Shown here: piece by piece, positions 25,332-35,000 of the stretch
Numbering within the stretch: position 1 is the first letter of the stretch
Layout: each line of letters starts with the position of its first letter
Assembly (NCBI RefSeq): GCF_035556675.1
Contig: NZ_DATMFZ010000076.1
Location: 9,237-73,236 of the forward strand
DNA from: Geminicoccus sp035556675
GTDB lineage: Bacteria; Pseudomonadota; Alphaproteobacteria; Geminicoccales; Geminicoccaceae
Direction of reading: 5' to 3'
DNA: 64,000 bases
Program-made: the position numbers and the translations under genes
The notes under the pieces: generated by a model
Databases searched by the model: none
Told to the model about the DNA's origin: nothing
The model's input: only the letters and a program-made list of their open reading frames with translations

Positions 25332-26716
25332 TCGTCTCCAACCGCGTCAGCGTGCCGACGGGCCGGCGCGTCGAAGCCGGTGGACTGACGGTGGTCCTGC
25401 GCGACGGGCTGCGTAAGGCCGACGGGCTGTGGTTCGGCTGGAGCGGCGAGTTCGCCGAGAAGCCCGGTCCTGCCAAGGTGACCAGCCGCGGCCGCATGAG
25501 CTACGCGCTGCTCGACCTGAACCAGTCGGACTACAAGGGCTTCTATTACGGCTTCGCCAACGGCTCGCTCTGGCCGCTGTTCCACTACCGACTGGGTCTG
25601 GTCGACTGGAAGGCCGAGAGCTACCGGACCTATCGCAAGGTCAACGCGCAGTTCGCCGCCGAACTCTTCCGCCTGCTCAAGCCGGACGACCATGTCTGGG
25701 TGCACGACTACCAGTTGATCCCGCTGGGCGAGGAACTGCGCAAGCTGGGCTTCAAGGGTGCCATCGGCTTCTATCTCCACGTGCCGTTCCCCTCGGGCGA
25801 CATTGTCGAGGTGCTGCCGGCCCATGCCGAGCTCGGCCAGGCCCTGCTGGCCTATGATCTGATCGGGCTGCAGACCGACCGCTCGCACCACGACCTGCTC
25901 GACTTCCTGGAGCGCTGGTGCGGCGCCGAGCGCGACGGTGACACGCTGATCCACCAGGGTCACCGGATCGCGACCGGGGTCTACCGGGCGGCGATCGACA
26001 CGGTAGGCTTCGCCAAGGAGGCGGCCGCCTCGTATCAGACCCCGGAGGTGCGCAATCTCGAGGAGTCCTTGGGCGGCCGGACCCTGATGCTGGGCGTGGA
26101 ACGTCTGGACTATACCAAAGGTCTGCCGTTGCGCTTTGCCGCGTATGAGCATCTCCTGGCTCATTACGAGGAATGGCTGCACAACGTGGTCATGCTGCAG
26201 ATCGCCCCGGTCAGTCGGGGCGAGCTGGCCCAGTACCGTGCCCTGCGCTCCGACCTGGAGCGCGCCACCGGGCGCATCGCCGGCCGGTTCGCCTCGCCCG
26301 ACTGGAATCCGATCCGCTATGTGAACCAGCCGGTGCCACGCAAGGTGCTGGCCGGCTTCCTGCGGGTCGCCCAGGTGGGCCTGGTGACGCCGCTGCGCGA
26401 CGGCATGAATCTGGTGGCCAAGGAATATGTCGCGGCCCAGGACCCGGACGATCCGGGCGTGCTGGTGCTGTCGCGCTTTGCCGGCGCGGTGGAGGAACTG
26501 GGCGAGGGCGCCCTGCTGGTGAACCCGCTGGACATCGAGCACACGGCGCTGGCGATGCGCAACGCGCTGGCCATGTCCAAGGACGAGCGGATCGACCGCT
26601 GGCGGCGCTGCCTGGAGCCGCTCCAGGCCTGGACCGCGCGCACCTGGTACGACGCCTTCGTCCACAAGCTGGACGAGGTCGCCAAGGCCAAGGGCGAGCT
26701 GCCCACCGCCGCCTGA
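25316..26716 (+). CDS. otsA: Alpha,alpha-trehalose-phosphate synthase
   Basis: 466 residues from a TTG with an excellent GGGAGGAAG site eight bases before it; the mature N-terminus 'ARLVIVSNRVSVPTG' matches the family. GT20 fold: donor loop 'VEAGGLTVVLRDGL', 'DDHVWVHDYQLIPLG', 'GVERLDYTKGLPLRF' (phosphate-binding Arg/Lys) and 'TPLRDGMNLVAKEYVAAQ'. Transfers glucose from UDP-glucose to glucose 6-phosphate. Last gene of the trehalose operon; the rare start may lower its level relative to otsB. Confidence 0.96.
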   Translation: MARLVIVSNRVSVPTGRRVEAGGLTVVLRDGLRKADGLWFGWSGEFAEKPGPAKVTSRGRMSYALLDLNQSDYKGFYYGFANGSLWPLFHYRLGLVDWKAESYRTYRKVNAQFAAELFRLLKPDDHVWVHDYQLIPLGEELRKLGFKGAIGFYLHVPFPSGDIVEVLPAHAELGQALLAYDLIGLQTDRSHHDLLDFLERWCGAERDGDTLIHQGHRIATGVYRAAIDTVGFAKEAAASYQTPEVRNLEESLGGRTLMLGVERLDYTKGLPLRFAAYEHLLAHYEEWLHNVVMLQIAPVSRGELAQYRALRSDLERATGRIAGRFASPDWNPIRYVNQPVPRKVLAGFLRVAQVGLVTPLRDGMNLVAKEYVAAQDPDDPGVLVLSRFAGAVEELGEGALLVNPLDIEHTALAMRNALAMSKDERIDRWRRCLEPLQAWTARTWYDAFVHKLDEVAKAKGELPTAA

Positions 26717-26735
26717 GCGGCTCCCGGCCGGCTGC

Positions 26736-27647
26736 TCAGGGGGCCGGGCGCGGCCAGTTGTCCAGCAGCCGGGCGGGAGCGAGCGCGAAGCGCAGCCCGT
26801 GGGCCAGAGCGACTGGAACCACCGAGGCATGGTCCTCATGGGCCAGCTCCTCGTAGCGCACCCGGAAGGAGGGGCCGGCCAGGGCATCCAGCCGCCGGGC
26901 GAAGGCCCGGGCCCGGTCGACCATGCCGCGCTCGGCACGGCGGCTGGCCATGGCGGGGGCGTCTGCCTCCGCCGCCTGCCAGGGGGCCAGACCCTGTTCC
27001 CAGCCGCCTACCGCGACCATGACCCGCAGCTCGCAGGGCGGTACCGCCACGAACGCCGCCAGCGCCGCGAAGCCCTGCTCCAGCCGCTCCGGGTCCGCCC
27101 AGATCGAGGGGCTGGCCGCGATCCAGCGCGTGAACAGGCCGGGCCTGGCCTGGAGCACGTGCAGCACGAAACAGCCGGCCAGCGAATGGCCGAACAGGGT
27201 GCGCTGGCTCTGGTCGATCGAAAAGTGCCGGGCAATGGCCGGCAGCACGTCCCCTTCCAGGCAGGCCAAGAACGGGGCGGCACTGGCTGGCAGGAAGTCG
27301 CGCCGGCGCGGATCGGCGCCGTCCGGCTCCGGCAGCGGCCGGATCCCGGCGATGACCGCCGGACTGACTCCGGTGGCGCTCGGCCGGTGGCAGGACCGGC
27401 GCAAGGCCTCCACGGCCGTGCCGAACAGGTGATCCGCGTCCAGGACCAGGAACAGCGGGTAGCCGCAGGGCGGCGGCGGGCCGGGCGGTGCCGCCAGCAG
27501 CACTTCGTAGCGGCGCCCTCCGGCAGAGGCCGTCACCGTCTGCCGGGACGTGCGGGCCAGCCGAAACTCACCGGATGGGACGGCGCTGCCGGTGGCGTTG
27601 GCGGAGGTGGCTGCGGGCTCGGTCAAGATGGTTTCCCGTTGCGGCAA
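26736..27647 (-). CDS. Alpha/beta-hydrolase, siderophore esterase (IroE/Fes-like)
   Basis: About 303 residues. No ATG is near the 5' end: TTG codons at 27647 or 27626 (the latter after GGGAAA) are candidates. Esterase-D-like fold: 'PLFLVLDADHLFGTAVEAL' (oxyanion region), 'RTLFGHSLAGCFVLH' with the nucleophile Ser (about 175) and 'ELAHEDHASVVP' with the catalytic His (about 273). IroE and BesA belong here and hydrolyse catecholate trilactones to free iron. No signal peptide is evident, so action on imported ferric siderophore is likely. Divergent from the FepB-like gene. Confidence 0.85.
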   Translation of the reverse strand: MPQRETILTEPAATSANATGSAVPSGEFRLARTSRQTVTASAGGRRYEVLLAAPPGPPPPCGYPLFLVLDADHLFGTAVEALRRSCHRPSATGVSPAVIAGIRPLPEPDGADPRRRDFLPASAAPFLACLEGDVLPAIARHFSIDQSQRTLFGHSLAGCFVLHVLQARPGLFTRWIAASPSIWADPERLEQGFAALAAFVAVPPCELRVMVAVGGWEQGLAPWQAAEADAPAMASRRAERGMVDRARAFARRLDALAGPSFRVRYEELAHEDHASVVPVALAHGLRFALAPARLLDNWPRPAP

Positions 27648-27678
27648 GTCGCGGCCAGGGCATGATCCGCATTCAAGA

Positions 27679-27695
27679 TCTATAATAAATCTAAA
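27679..27695. promoter_or_regulatory. Possible Irr box (iron control element) in the siderophore intergenic region
   Basis: TCTATAA-TAA-ATCTAAA compared with the alphaproteobacterial ICE consensus TTTAGAA-N3-TTCTAAA, quoted from memory: 11 of 14 arm positions agree. It lies in the only AT-rich patch of the divergent intergenic region (27648-27833), between the esterase and the binding-protein gene, and contains a TATAAT at 27681-27686. The placement suits iron control of both directions. Confidence 0.4.
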
Positions 27696-27833
27696 CTAGT
27701 CTTTTGGATCCGGACGTCATCTTGACGCGATTGCCTGACGCATCGTGGTGACGTGAGCTTGACATCGCAGTCGTCCCGGGCGCAAAGGCGCGCCAGCATT
27801 ATGCATTCTCCAGCAACGACATGGAACCGACGC

Positions 27834-28937
27834 ATGCGGGTGGCCCGGGCGGCATGGCAGCTGGTGCTGGCGGCGATGCTGGTGGCATCACCGCTCTGCG
27901 CCCGTGCCGAGCTGGCGATCACCGACGTCACCGGGCGGGAGGTCCGGCTGGACGGGCCGGTGGACCGGCTGCTGATCGACGATGCGCGGGTGCTGATCGC
28001 CCTCTCTTTGCTCGACCCTGATCCGGTGGCGCGGCTGGCCGCCTGGCCGAAGGACATCCACCGGATCGGCCAGATCGTCTACGAGCGCTACATGGAGCGC
28101 TTCCCGGCCCTGGCCGACCTGCCGGCAGGTCCCAGCTCGGCCGGGGACTTCTCGACCGAGCTGGTGATCGCGACCGCGCCGGATGCCGCAGTGTTCACCG
28201 TCGGCACCGGTCCGACGCCGGAGCAGGTGGCGCAGGTCGAGGCCGCCGGCATCCCGGTCGTGTTCATCGACTTCTTCTCCCACCCGCTGCGCAACCTGGC
28301 GCCCAGCCTGCGCATCCTGGGCCAGCTGATCGGCCGGGAGCAGGCGGCGGCGGACTTCATCGCCTTTCGCGACGAGCACCTGGCTGCCATCACGAAGCGG
28401 GTGCTGGGCCTGGCCGAGGCGGACCGGCCGAAAGTGTTCGTCGAGGTGCATGCCGGCATGTCCGATGACTGCTGCAGCTCGCCGGGCAAGGGCAATCTCG
28501 GCGACTATGTCGAGCTGGCGGGCGGCCACAATATCGGCGCGGACGTGCTGGACCGGCCGTTCGGCCGTCTCAACCTCGAATATGTCATCGCCGCCGCACC
28601 GGACGTCTACATTGCCACCGGTGGGCCGCACCTGGAGAAGGCCGGCGGCCTGGTGATCGGACCGGGCTATACGGCGGCGCAGGCCCAGGAGGCGCTGGCC
28701 CGCCTGGCAGCAAGGCCGGGCATCGCCCAGCTTCCGGCGGTGACGGAGCGCCGCGCCCATGCCCTGTCCCATCAGCTCCTGAACTCGCCGTTGGACATAC
28801 TGGCGGTCGAGGTGCTGGCCAAATGGATCCAGCCCGACCTGTTCGCCGACCTCGACCCGGCGGCCACCCAGGAGACCATCAACCGGAAGTTCCTGGCGGT
28901 CCCGCAGGACGGGATTTTCTGGGCCAACCTCCCGTGA
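27834..28937 (+). CDS. Iron-siderophore ABC transporter substrate-binding protein
   Basis: 367 residues from the ATG at 27834, which gives a clean signal peptide (MRVARAAW then a hydrophobic core, cleaved after 'LCARA'). Earlier in-frame starts at 27753 and 27801 lack ribosome sites. TroA/BtuF/FepB-type fold: 'AITDVTGREVRLDGPVDRLL', 'DAAVFTVGTGPTPEQVAQVEAAGIPVVFIDF' region and 'YVELAGGHNIGADVLD'. Captures ferric siderophore in the periplasm for the permease and ATPase encoded at 35892 and 37070. An unusual 'DDCCSSPGKG' loop near 205 contains adjacent cysteines. Confidence 0.88.
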   Translation: MRVARAAWQLVLAAMLVASPLCARAELAITDVTGREVRLDGPVDRLLIDDARVLIALSLLDPDPVARLAAWPKDIHRIGQIVYERYMERFPALADLPAGPSSAGDFSTELVIATAPDAAVFTVGTGPTPEQVAQVEAAGIPVVFIDFFSHPLRNLAPSLRILGQLIGREQAAADFIAFRDEHLAAITKRVLGLAEADRPKVFVEVHAGMSDDCCSSPGKGNLGDYVELAGGHNIGADVLDRPFGRLNLEYVIAAAPDVYIATGGPHLEKAGGLVIGPGYTAAQAQEALARLAARPGIAQLPAVTERRAHALSHQLLNSPLDILAVEVLAKWIQPDLFADLDPAATQETINRKFLAVPQDGIFWANLP

Positions 28938-28975
28938 CCGAGCGCTTCGCCTCAAGGACGAAAGGAAACCGCATC

Positions 28976-30037
28976 GTGCCGCGCCTAGCCCTCCTGCGCC
29001 GCCAGCTCCTGGCCGCCTCCTTCCTGGGCCTGATGGCCGTCCTGTCCGGCCCGGGTGCGGCCGGGGCGGCGCCCGCCGTCGAGCAGAGCCGCAAGATCGC
29101 CGACGGGCTCTACCAGATCGTCGTGAGCGACAGCCAGGACCGGCTCTATGTCGCGAGCGCCGGCCGGCGCGGCGAGAACAACGCCAGGATCCTGGCGCTC
29201 GACCCCAAGTCCCTGGACACGGTCGGCACGATCGACGTCTCGGACAATCCGGCCTTCGGCCTTGGCCTGAACGACCGGACCGGCACGCTGTACGCCACCG
29301 CCACCCGCGGCGGTGAGGTCCTGGCGATCGACGTGAAGTCCGGCCAGGTGGTCGCCACGGTGAGCCATGGCGAGAAGGCCCATGTCCGCGAGGTGCTGGT
29401 CGAGCCGGAGAGCAACAAGGTCTATGTCTCGGTGTTCGGCGGCCGCGACGGCGAGCCGGGTGCCATCTGGGTGATCGACGGCGCCACGAACAAGCTGGAG
29501 CGGGTGATCGAGAACCCGGGCAGCGGGATCTCCGGCATCGCGATCGATCCCGCGCGGGGCGAGCTCTATGCCGCGGACATGGTCACGAACGAGGTGGTGC
29601 TGATCGACCTGGCCGAGGGGGCGGTGGCGGCGAAATATGCCGCCGGCGGCGAGGCGCCGATCAACCTGGCGATCGATACGGCCGGCCACCGGCTGTTCGT
29701 CGCCAACCAGAAGTCCGGCGACGTCAGCGTGCTGGACATCGAGAACGACCGGCTGGTCACCAGGATCTCCACGGGCGAGGGTGCGCTGGGCCTGGCCTAC
29801 AACCCGGCCAACCGGCTGCTCTACGTGGGCAACCGTCAGGCTGGCACGGTGTCGGTGGTCGACACCGACAAGCTGGAGGTGATCGCCAGCCTGCCGACCG
29901 GTACCCATCCGCAGACGGTCGCCATCGATCCCGAGACGAACGTCGTGTACGTGACCAACAAGGCGAAGTCGGCCGGCCGTGGCAAGCCGCCGATCGACGA
30001 CCCGAACGGCGACACGGTCTCCATCATCACGCCCTGA
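28976..30037 (+). CDS. YncE-like seven-bladed beta-propeller protein
   Basis: 353 residues from the GTG at 28976, after AAGGAAA. A signal peptide ('QLLAASFLGLMAVLSGPGAAGAA', cleaved near 34) is followed by YVTN-type propeller repeats: 'DRLYVASAG', 'GTLYATATRGGEVLAID', 'NKVYVSVFGG', 'GELYAADMV', 'HRLFVANQKSGDVSVLD', 'RLLYVGNRQAGTVSVVD', 'NVVYVTN'. E. coli YncE has the same length and is induced under iron limitation. It sits between the binding protein and the DHB ligase, so a periplasmic role tied to the siderophore is likely, though the mechanism is unknown. Confidence 0.88.
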   Translation: MPRLALLRRQLLAASFLGLMAVLSGPGAAGAAPAVEQSRKIADGLYQIVVSDSQDRLYVASAGRRGENNARILALDPKSLDTVGTIDVSDNPAFGLGLNDRTGTLYATATRGGEVLAIDVKSGQVVATVSHGEKAHVREVLVEPESNKVYVSVFGGRDGEPGAIWVIDGATNKLERVIENPGSGISGIAIDPARGELYAADMVTNEVVLIDLAEGAVAAKYAAGGEAPINLAIDTAGHRLFVANQKSGDVSVLDIENDRLVTRISTGEGALGLAYNPANRLLYVGNRQAGTVSVVDTDKLEVIASLPTGTHPQTVAIDPETNVVYVTNKAKSAGRGKPPIDDPNGDTVSIITP

Positions 30038-30107
30038 TCCAGGCGATCGCCGTGCCCGCTCCCCGGGCGGCCAGGGGCGGGTGCGGCTGCGGTTTCTCGA
30101 GGTTCTC

Positions 30108-31739
30108 ATGGTTCCGGTGCAACAGGTCTGGCCCGAGGAGTTCGCGCGGCGCTACCGCGAGCGGGGCTACTGGCAGGGCGAGACGTTCGGCGGGTTCCTG
30201 CGGCAGCGGGCGCGCCAGCTCCCCGACCGGGTCGCGGTGGTGGGCGGCGGCGATCGCTGGACCTATGCCGAACTGGACCTCCTGGCCGACCGGGTGGCCG
30301 CCGGCCTGCTCGCCGCCGGGCTGGAGGCGGGTGACCGGGTGGTCGTGCAGCTGCCGAACGTGGCCGCGTTCTTTCCGCTGGTGTTCGGCATGTTCCGCGC
30401 CGGCATCCTGCCGGTGTTCGCGCTGCCGGCCCACCGGCAGACCGAGATCGTCCACCTGGCGCAGCGCTCGGAGGCATGCGCCTACGTGATCGCCGAGCGC
30501 CAGGACGGCTTCGACTATCGCACGCTCGCCCGCACCGTCCTGGCCGAGGTCCCGGCGATCCGCCGGGTCGTGGTGGTGGGGGAGCCCGGCGACCTGCCGG
30601 GTGCCATTTCCTTCGCGGAACTGGCGGCGACCACGCCCGGCGCGCCTTTGCCGGAGCCCAGCCCCTCCGCGGTCGCCTTCATGCAGATCTCGGGCGGCAG
30701 CACCGGCCTGTCCAAGCTGATCCCGCGCACCCATGACGACTATATCTACAGCTTCCGCGCCAGCGCAGAGATCTGCCAGCTCGACCCGAACAGCGTGTAC
30801 CTGACCGTGCTGCCGGTGGCGCATAATTTCCCGATGAGCTCGCCCGGCGTGTTCGGCGTGCTCCATGCCGGCGGGCGGGTGGTGCTGAGCCCGTCGCCGA
30901 GCCCCGACGTGGCCTTCCCGCTGATCGAGCAGGAGCGTGTCACCATCACCGGGATGGTGCCGCCTCTGGCGCTGCTCTGGCTGCAGGCCGCCGCCAGCCG
31001 CACGGCCGACCTGTCCAGCCTGAAGCTCCTGCAGGTGGGTGGCGCCAAGTTGGCCCCGGAGATCGCGCGGCGCATCGGGCCGACGCTCGGTGTGCGGCTC
31101 CAGCAGGTGTTCGGCATGGCCGAGGGCCTGGTCAACTATACCCGCCACGACGATCCCGACGAGCTGGTGATCAACACCCAGGGCCGGCCGATCAGCCCGG
31201 ACGACGAGGTGCTGGTGGTGGACGACCAGGGGCGGCCGGTGCCGGACGGCGAGCCCGGCCATCTTTTGACCCGCGGCCCCTACACGATCCGTGGCTACCA
31301 CAACGACCCGGGGGCGAATGCCCGCGCGTTTACCGAGGACGGCTTCTACCGCACCGGCGACATCGTGCGCCGGCTGCCCAGCGGCCATCTGGAGGTCCAG
31401 GGCCGCGCCACCGACCACATTAACCGGGCGGGCGAGAAGATCTCGGCGGAGGAGATCGAGGACCATCTCCTGGCGCATCCCGACGTGTTCGACGCGGCCG
31501 TGGTGTCGGTGCCCGACGAGTATCTGGGCGAGCGGAGCTGCGCCTTCATCATCCCGAACGGGCGCCAGCCCAGGGCGGTCGAGATCAAGGCCTGGATCCG
31601 CAGCCGGGGCCTGGCCGAGTTCAAGGTGCCGGACCAGGTCGTGTTCGTGGGGGAGTTCACCGCCACGGCCGTGGGCAAGATCAGCCGAAGGGAGCTGCGG
31701 GCGATCCTGCGCCAGCGGCTGGCCGAGGCGGACCGGTAG
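30108..31739 (+). CDS. entE: 2,3-dihydroxybenzoate-AMP ligase (EntE/DhbE-like)
   Basis: 543 residues from the ATG at 30108. Stand-alone adenylation enzyme: 'MQISGGSTGLSKLIPRTHDDY' split signature near 191-211, 'QVFGMAEGLVNYTR' and the C-terminal 'HINRAGEKISAEEIE'. The acyl pocket reads 'HNFPMSSPG' (about 238-246). The Asn and the second Ser match the DHB-specific pattern known from DhbE rather than the Cys of salicylate ligases. It activates DHB and loads the carrier protein encoded just downstream. No DHB-producing genes are in the window. Confidence 0.93.
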   Translation: MVPVQQVWPEEFARRYRERGYWQGETFGGFLRQRARQLPDRVAVVGGGDRWTYAELDLLADRVAAGLLAAGLEAGDRVVVQLPNVAAFFPLVFGMFRAGILPVFALPAHRQTEIVHLAQRSEACAYVIAERQDGFDYRTLARTVLAEVPAIRRVVVVGEPGDLPGAISFAELAATTPGAPLPEPSPSAVAFMQISGGSTGLSKLIPRTHDDYIYSFRASAEICQLDPNSVYLTVLPVAHNFPMSSPGVFGVLHAGGRVVLSPSPSPDVAFPLIEQERVTITGMVPPLALLWLQAAASRTADLSSLKLLQVGGAKLAPEIARRIGPTLGVRLQQVFGMAEGLVNYTRHDDPDELVINTQGRPISPDDEVLVVDDQGRPVPDGEPGHLLTRGPYTIRGYHNDPGANARAFTEDGFYRTGDIVRRLPSGHLEVQGRATDHINRAGEKISAEEIEDHLLAHPDVFDAAVVSVPDEYLGERSCAFIIPNGRQPRAVEIKAWIRSRGLAEFKVPDQVVFVGEFTATAVGKISRRELRAILRQRLAEADR

Positions 31740-31750
31740 GACATAGAGCG

Positions 31751-32008
31751 ATGGGCGAGGAACGGGCGAGGTCGGCCGCCGAGCTGACCCTGGAGGGCAT
31801 GCGCCGGGAGATCGCGGCGCTGCTGCACGACGATCCCGAGGAGATCGGCACGGACGACAGCCTGATCGATCTCGGGCTGGATTCGATGCGGGCCATGGCG
31901 CTGGTGCGCCGCTGGCAGGAGGCCGGGGTGCGGGCCGAGTTCGCCGCGTTCGCCGAGACGCCCACGCTCGGGCACTGGTGGGACGTGGTGCGAAGGTCGC
32001 GCGGCTGA
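31751..32008 (+). CDS. Free-standing aryl carrier protein
   Basis: 85 residues. Four-helix carrier fold with the phosphopantetheine site 'LIDLGLDSMRAMALV' (Ser about residue 44). It corresponds to the C-terminal domain of EntB/DhbB, but without the isochorismatase domain. The arylated form would donate DHB to the condensation domain of the next gene. It starts 11 bp after entE, and its TGA shares one base with the NRPS ATG, so the three are coupled. Confidence 0.9.
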   Translation: MGEERARSAAELTLEGMRREIAALLHDDPEEIGTDDSLIDLGLDSMRAMALVRRWQEAGVRAEFAAFAETPTLGHWWDVVRRSRG

Positions 32009-35000
32009 TGCAGGATGCTGGCTCGCCCCTCACCGGGGCCCAGGAAGGCCTGTGGTTCGCCCAGCGCCTCGATCCCGCCAACCCGATCTTCCTGACCGGG
32101 CAGGCGATCGTCATCGACGGGCCGCTCGACCGGACCCGGTTCCTGGCGGCGCTGGATGGGGCCATGCAGGAGGCGGACGGGCTGGCGCTGCGCTTTGCCG
32201 ACGGGCCGGACAGGCCACGCCAGTGGCTGGATGAGACGGCAAGGCCGCGGCCGGAGCTGGTCGACCTGCGCCATCTGGCCGATCCCGATGACGCCTGGCG
32301 GGCCGAAGTGGACGCCGACATGGCCACCCCGGTCGACCTGGAGACGGGCAGGCTGGTCGCCCAGCGCCTGTTCGTGCTCTCCGATGCGCGCCATGTCTGG
32401 TACCAGCGCATCCACCATCTCCTGGTGGACGGGTACGGTACCGACCTGCTGACTAGGCGGGTGGGCCAGCTCTATGCAGGGGGCGGCGAGTCGTTCGGCC
32501 GGTTCTCCGCAGTGCTGGCCGAGGCAGCGGCCTATGCCGGCTCGGAGCGCGCGGCGGCCGACCGCCGCTTCTGGCTGGAAGCGTTCGCCGACCGGCCGGA
32601 CGTGGCGCCGATGGCACCAGGGCCTGCGGTGAGCGGGCACTGCTTTCACCGGGTCGTCCGGCCCCTGGACCCGGCACTCGCGGCCCGGCTGCTGGCGCGC
32701 GCCGAGGCAGCGGGCGTCACTTGGCCGGACGTGCTGGCGGCCCTGGTCGCGGCCTATGTGCAGCGCCATGCCGGCGGGCCGGAGGCGATCCTGGGTGTGC
32801 CGCATATGGGCCGCTTCGGCAGTGCCGCCGCGAACGTGCCGGCCATGGTGATGAACGTCCTGCCGGTGCGCTTCGCGATCGACGAGGACCAGGAGCTCGA
32901 CGCCTTCCTGGCCGGTGCAGCGCGGGCGCTGCGCCAGGCGCGGCGGCACGGCCGCTATCGCAGCGAGCAACTGCGCCGCGACCTGGGCCTCCTGGGCGGC
33001 AGCCGCCGGCTCCATGGGCCGCTCGTCAACGTGCTGCCGTTCGAGGCGTCGCTCGTCCTGGAGGGGCTTACGACCGAGCTGATCGTGCTCGGCACCGGCC
33101 CGGTCGACGATCTGACCTTCACCTTCCGCGGTGATCCGGACCGGGCGGGGCTGCGGCTGGAGCTGGACAGCAATCCTGGCCTGTTCGACCTGGCCGAGAC
33201 CGAGGCCCATGCCGACCGGCTGGCCTGCTTTCTCCAGAACGCACTGGTCGCTGGGCGACTGGCCGACGTGCCGACCCTGACGCCGGCGGAGACCCGGCAC
33301 TGGCTGGTCGAGGTCAATCAGACCACGCACCCGGTCGAGGACACCACGCTCACAGCCCTGATCGAGCGGCAGCTGGCGGCCGACCCGCAGGTACCGGCGG
33401 TTCGGTTCGGCGAGCAGGTGCTGGATCGCGGCGCGCTGGACCGACAGAGCGCCCGGCTAGCCGGGCGGCTGGCCGCTATGGGCGTCGGCCCCGGCAGCGT
33501 GGTGGCGGTGGCGCTGCCGCGCTCGCCCGAGCTGGTCGTAGCGCTGACCGCGATCCTGCGCGCGGGCGGCGCCTATCTGCCGCTCGACCTGGCGCAGCCC
33601 AAGGAGCGGCTGCGGCGGATGCTGGCGACCGCGAAGCCTTCGCTCGTCCTGACCTTCTCCGACCGGCACGACCTTCTGCCGGATGGCTGGCCGCTGCTCG
33701 ACCTGGACCGGGCGGATGATGGCGGGGAGAGGGCGGCGGTCCGGCCGCCAGCACCCGGCGATGCTGCCTATGTCATCTTCACCTCGGGCTCGACCGGCGA
33801 GCCCAAGGGCGTGGTCAACGAGCATGCCGGCATCGTAAACCGGCTGTGCTGGATGCAGGCGCACTACGGGATCGGGCCAGGCGACCGCATCCTGCAGAAG
33901 ACCCCGGTCACCTTCGACGTCTCGGTCTGGGAACTGTTCCTGCCGCTGATCTCGGGTGCCGAGCTGGTGATCGCCCCGCCCGAGGCACACAAGGACCCGG
34001 CCTGGCTCGTCCGGATCATCCGGGAGCAGGATGTCACCACGCTCCATTTCGTGCCCTCGATGCTGGCGGCGTTCCTGGAGGAGCCGGCCTGCCGAGGCTT
34101 GAGCCTGCGCCAGGTCTTCTGCAGCGGTGAGGAGCTGCCGGCGGCCCTGCGCGACCGGTTCCACGCCCGGATCCTGGCGGAGCTGCACAATCTCTACGGC
34201 CCCACCGAGGCGGCGGTGGATGTCAGCTACTGGCCGGCCGGGCCGGACGACCGCTCCAGCCCGGTGCCGATCGGTTTCCCGGTCTGGAACACCGCCCTCT
34301 ACGTGCTGGACGAGCGGATGCGCCCGGTGCCGTCCGGCGTGGCAGGCCATCTCTATCTCGGCGGCCGGCAGATCGCGCGTGGCTACCTCGGCCGCCCCGA
34401 CCTCACCGCCGAGCGGTTCGGCCCGGACCCGTTCCGGCCGGGCGAGCGGCTCTACCGGACCGGTGACCTCGCCCGCTGGCGGCCGGATGGGGCATGCGAG
34501 TTCCTCGGCCGCTCCGACCATCAGGTGAAGATCCGCGGGCTCCGGATCGAGCTGGGCGAGATCGAGGCGGCGCTGCAGGCCTGCCCGGAGGTCGGCCAGG
34601 CAGTTGTGCTGGCGCGGCCGGGCCAGGACGGTGAGCCTGCGCTGGTCGCCTATGTCACGCCCGCCGCCGGCGCCATGCCCGAGCCGGCGGCCCTGCGCGC
34701 CGACCTGGCCCGGCAGCTGCCGGACTACATGCTGCCCGCCAGCTTCGTGATGCTGCCGAGCCTGCCCACCAACGCGAACGGCAAGCTCGACCGCTCGGCC
34801 CTGCCGGCACCCGAGCTGGCACCGGCCGCCGGCCGGGCACCCGCCGGGCCCGCCGAGGAGCGGCTGGCCCGGCTGTTCGCCGAGGTGCTGGGCCGCGAGG
34901 TCGGGGCGGAGGACGACTTCTTTCTGGCGGGCGGCCATTCGCTGCTGGCGGTGCGGCTGGCCCGGCAGATCCGGGCGGCGTGGCGGCTGGAGGTCGGTCT

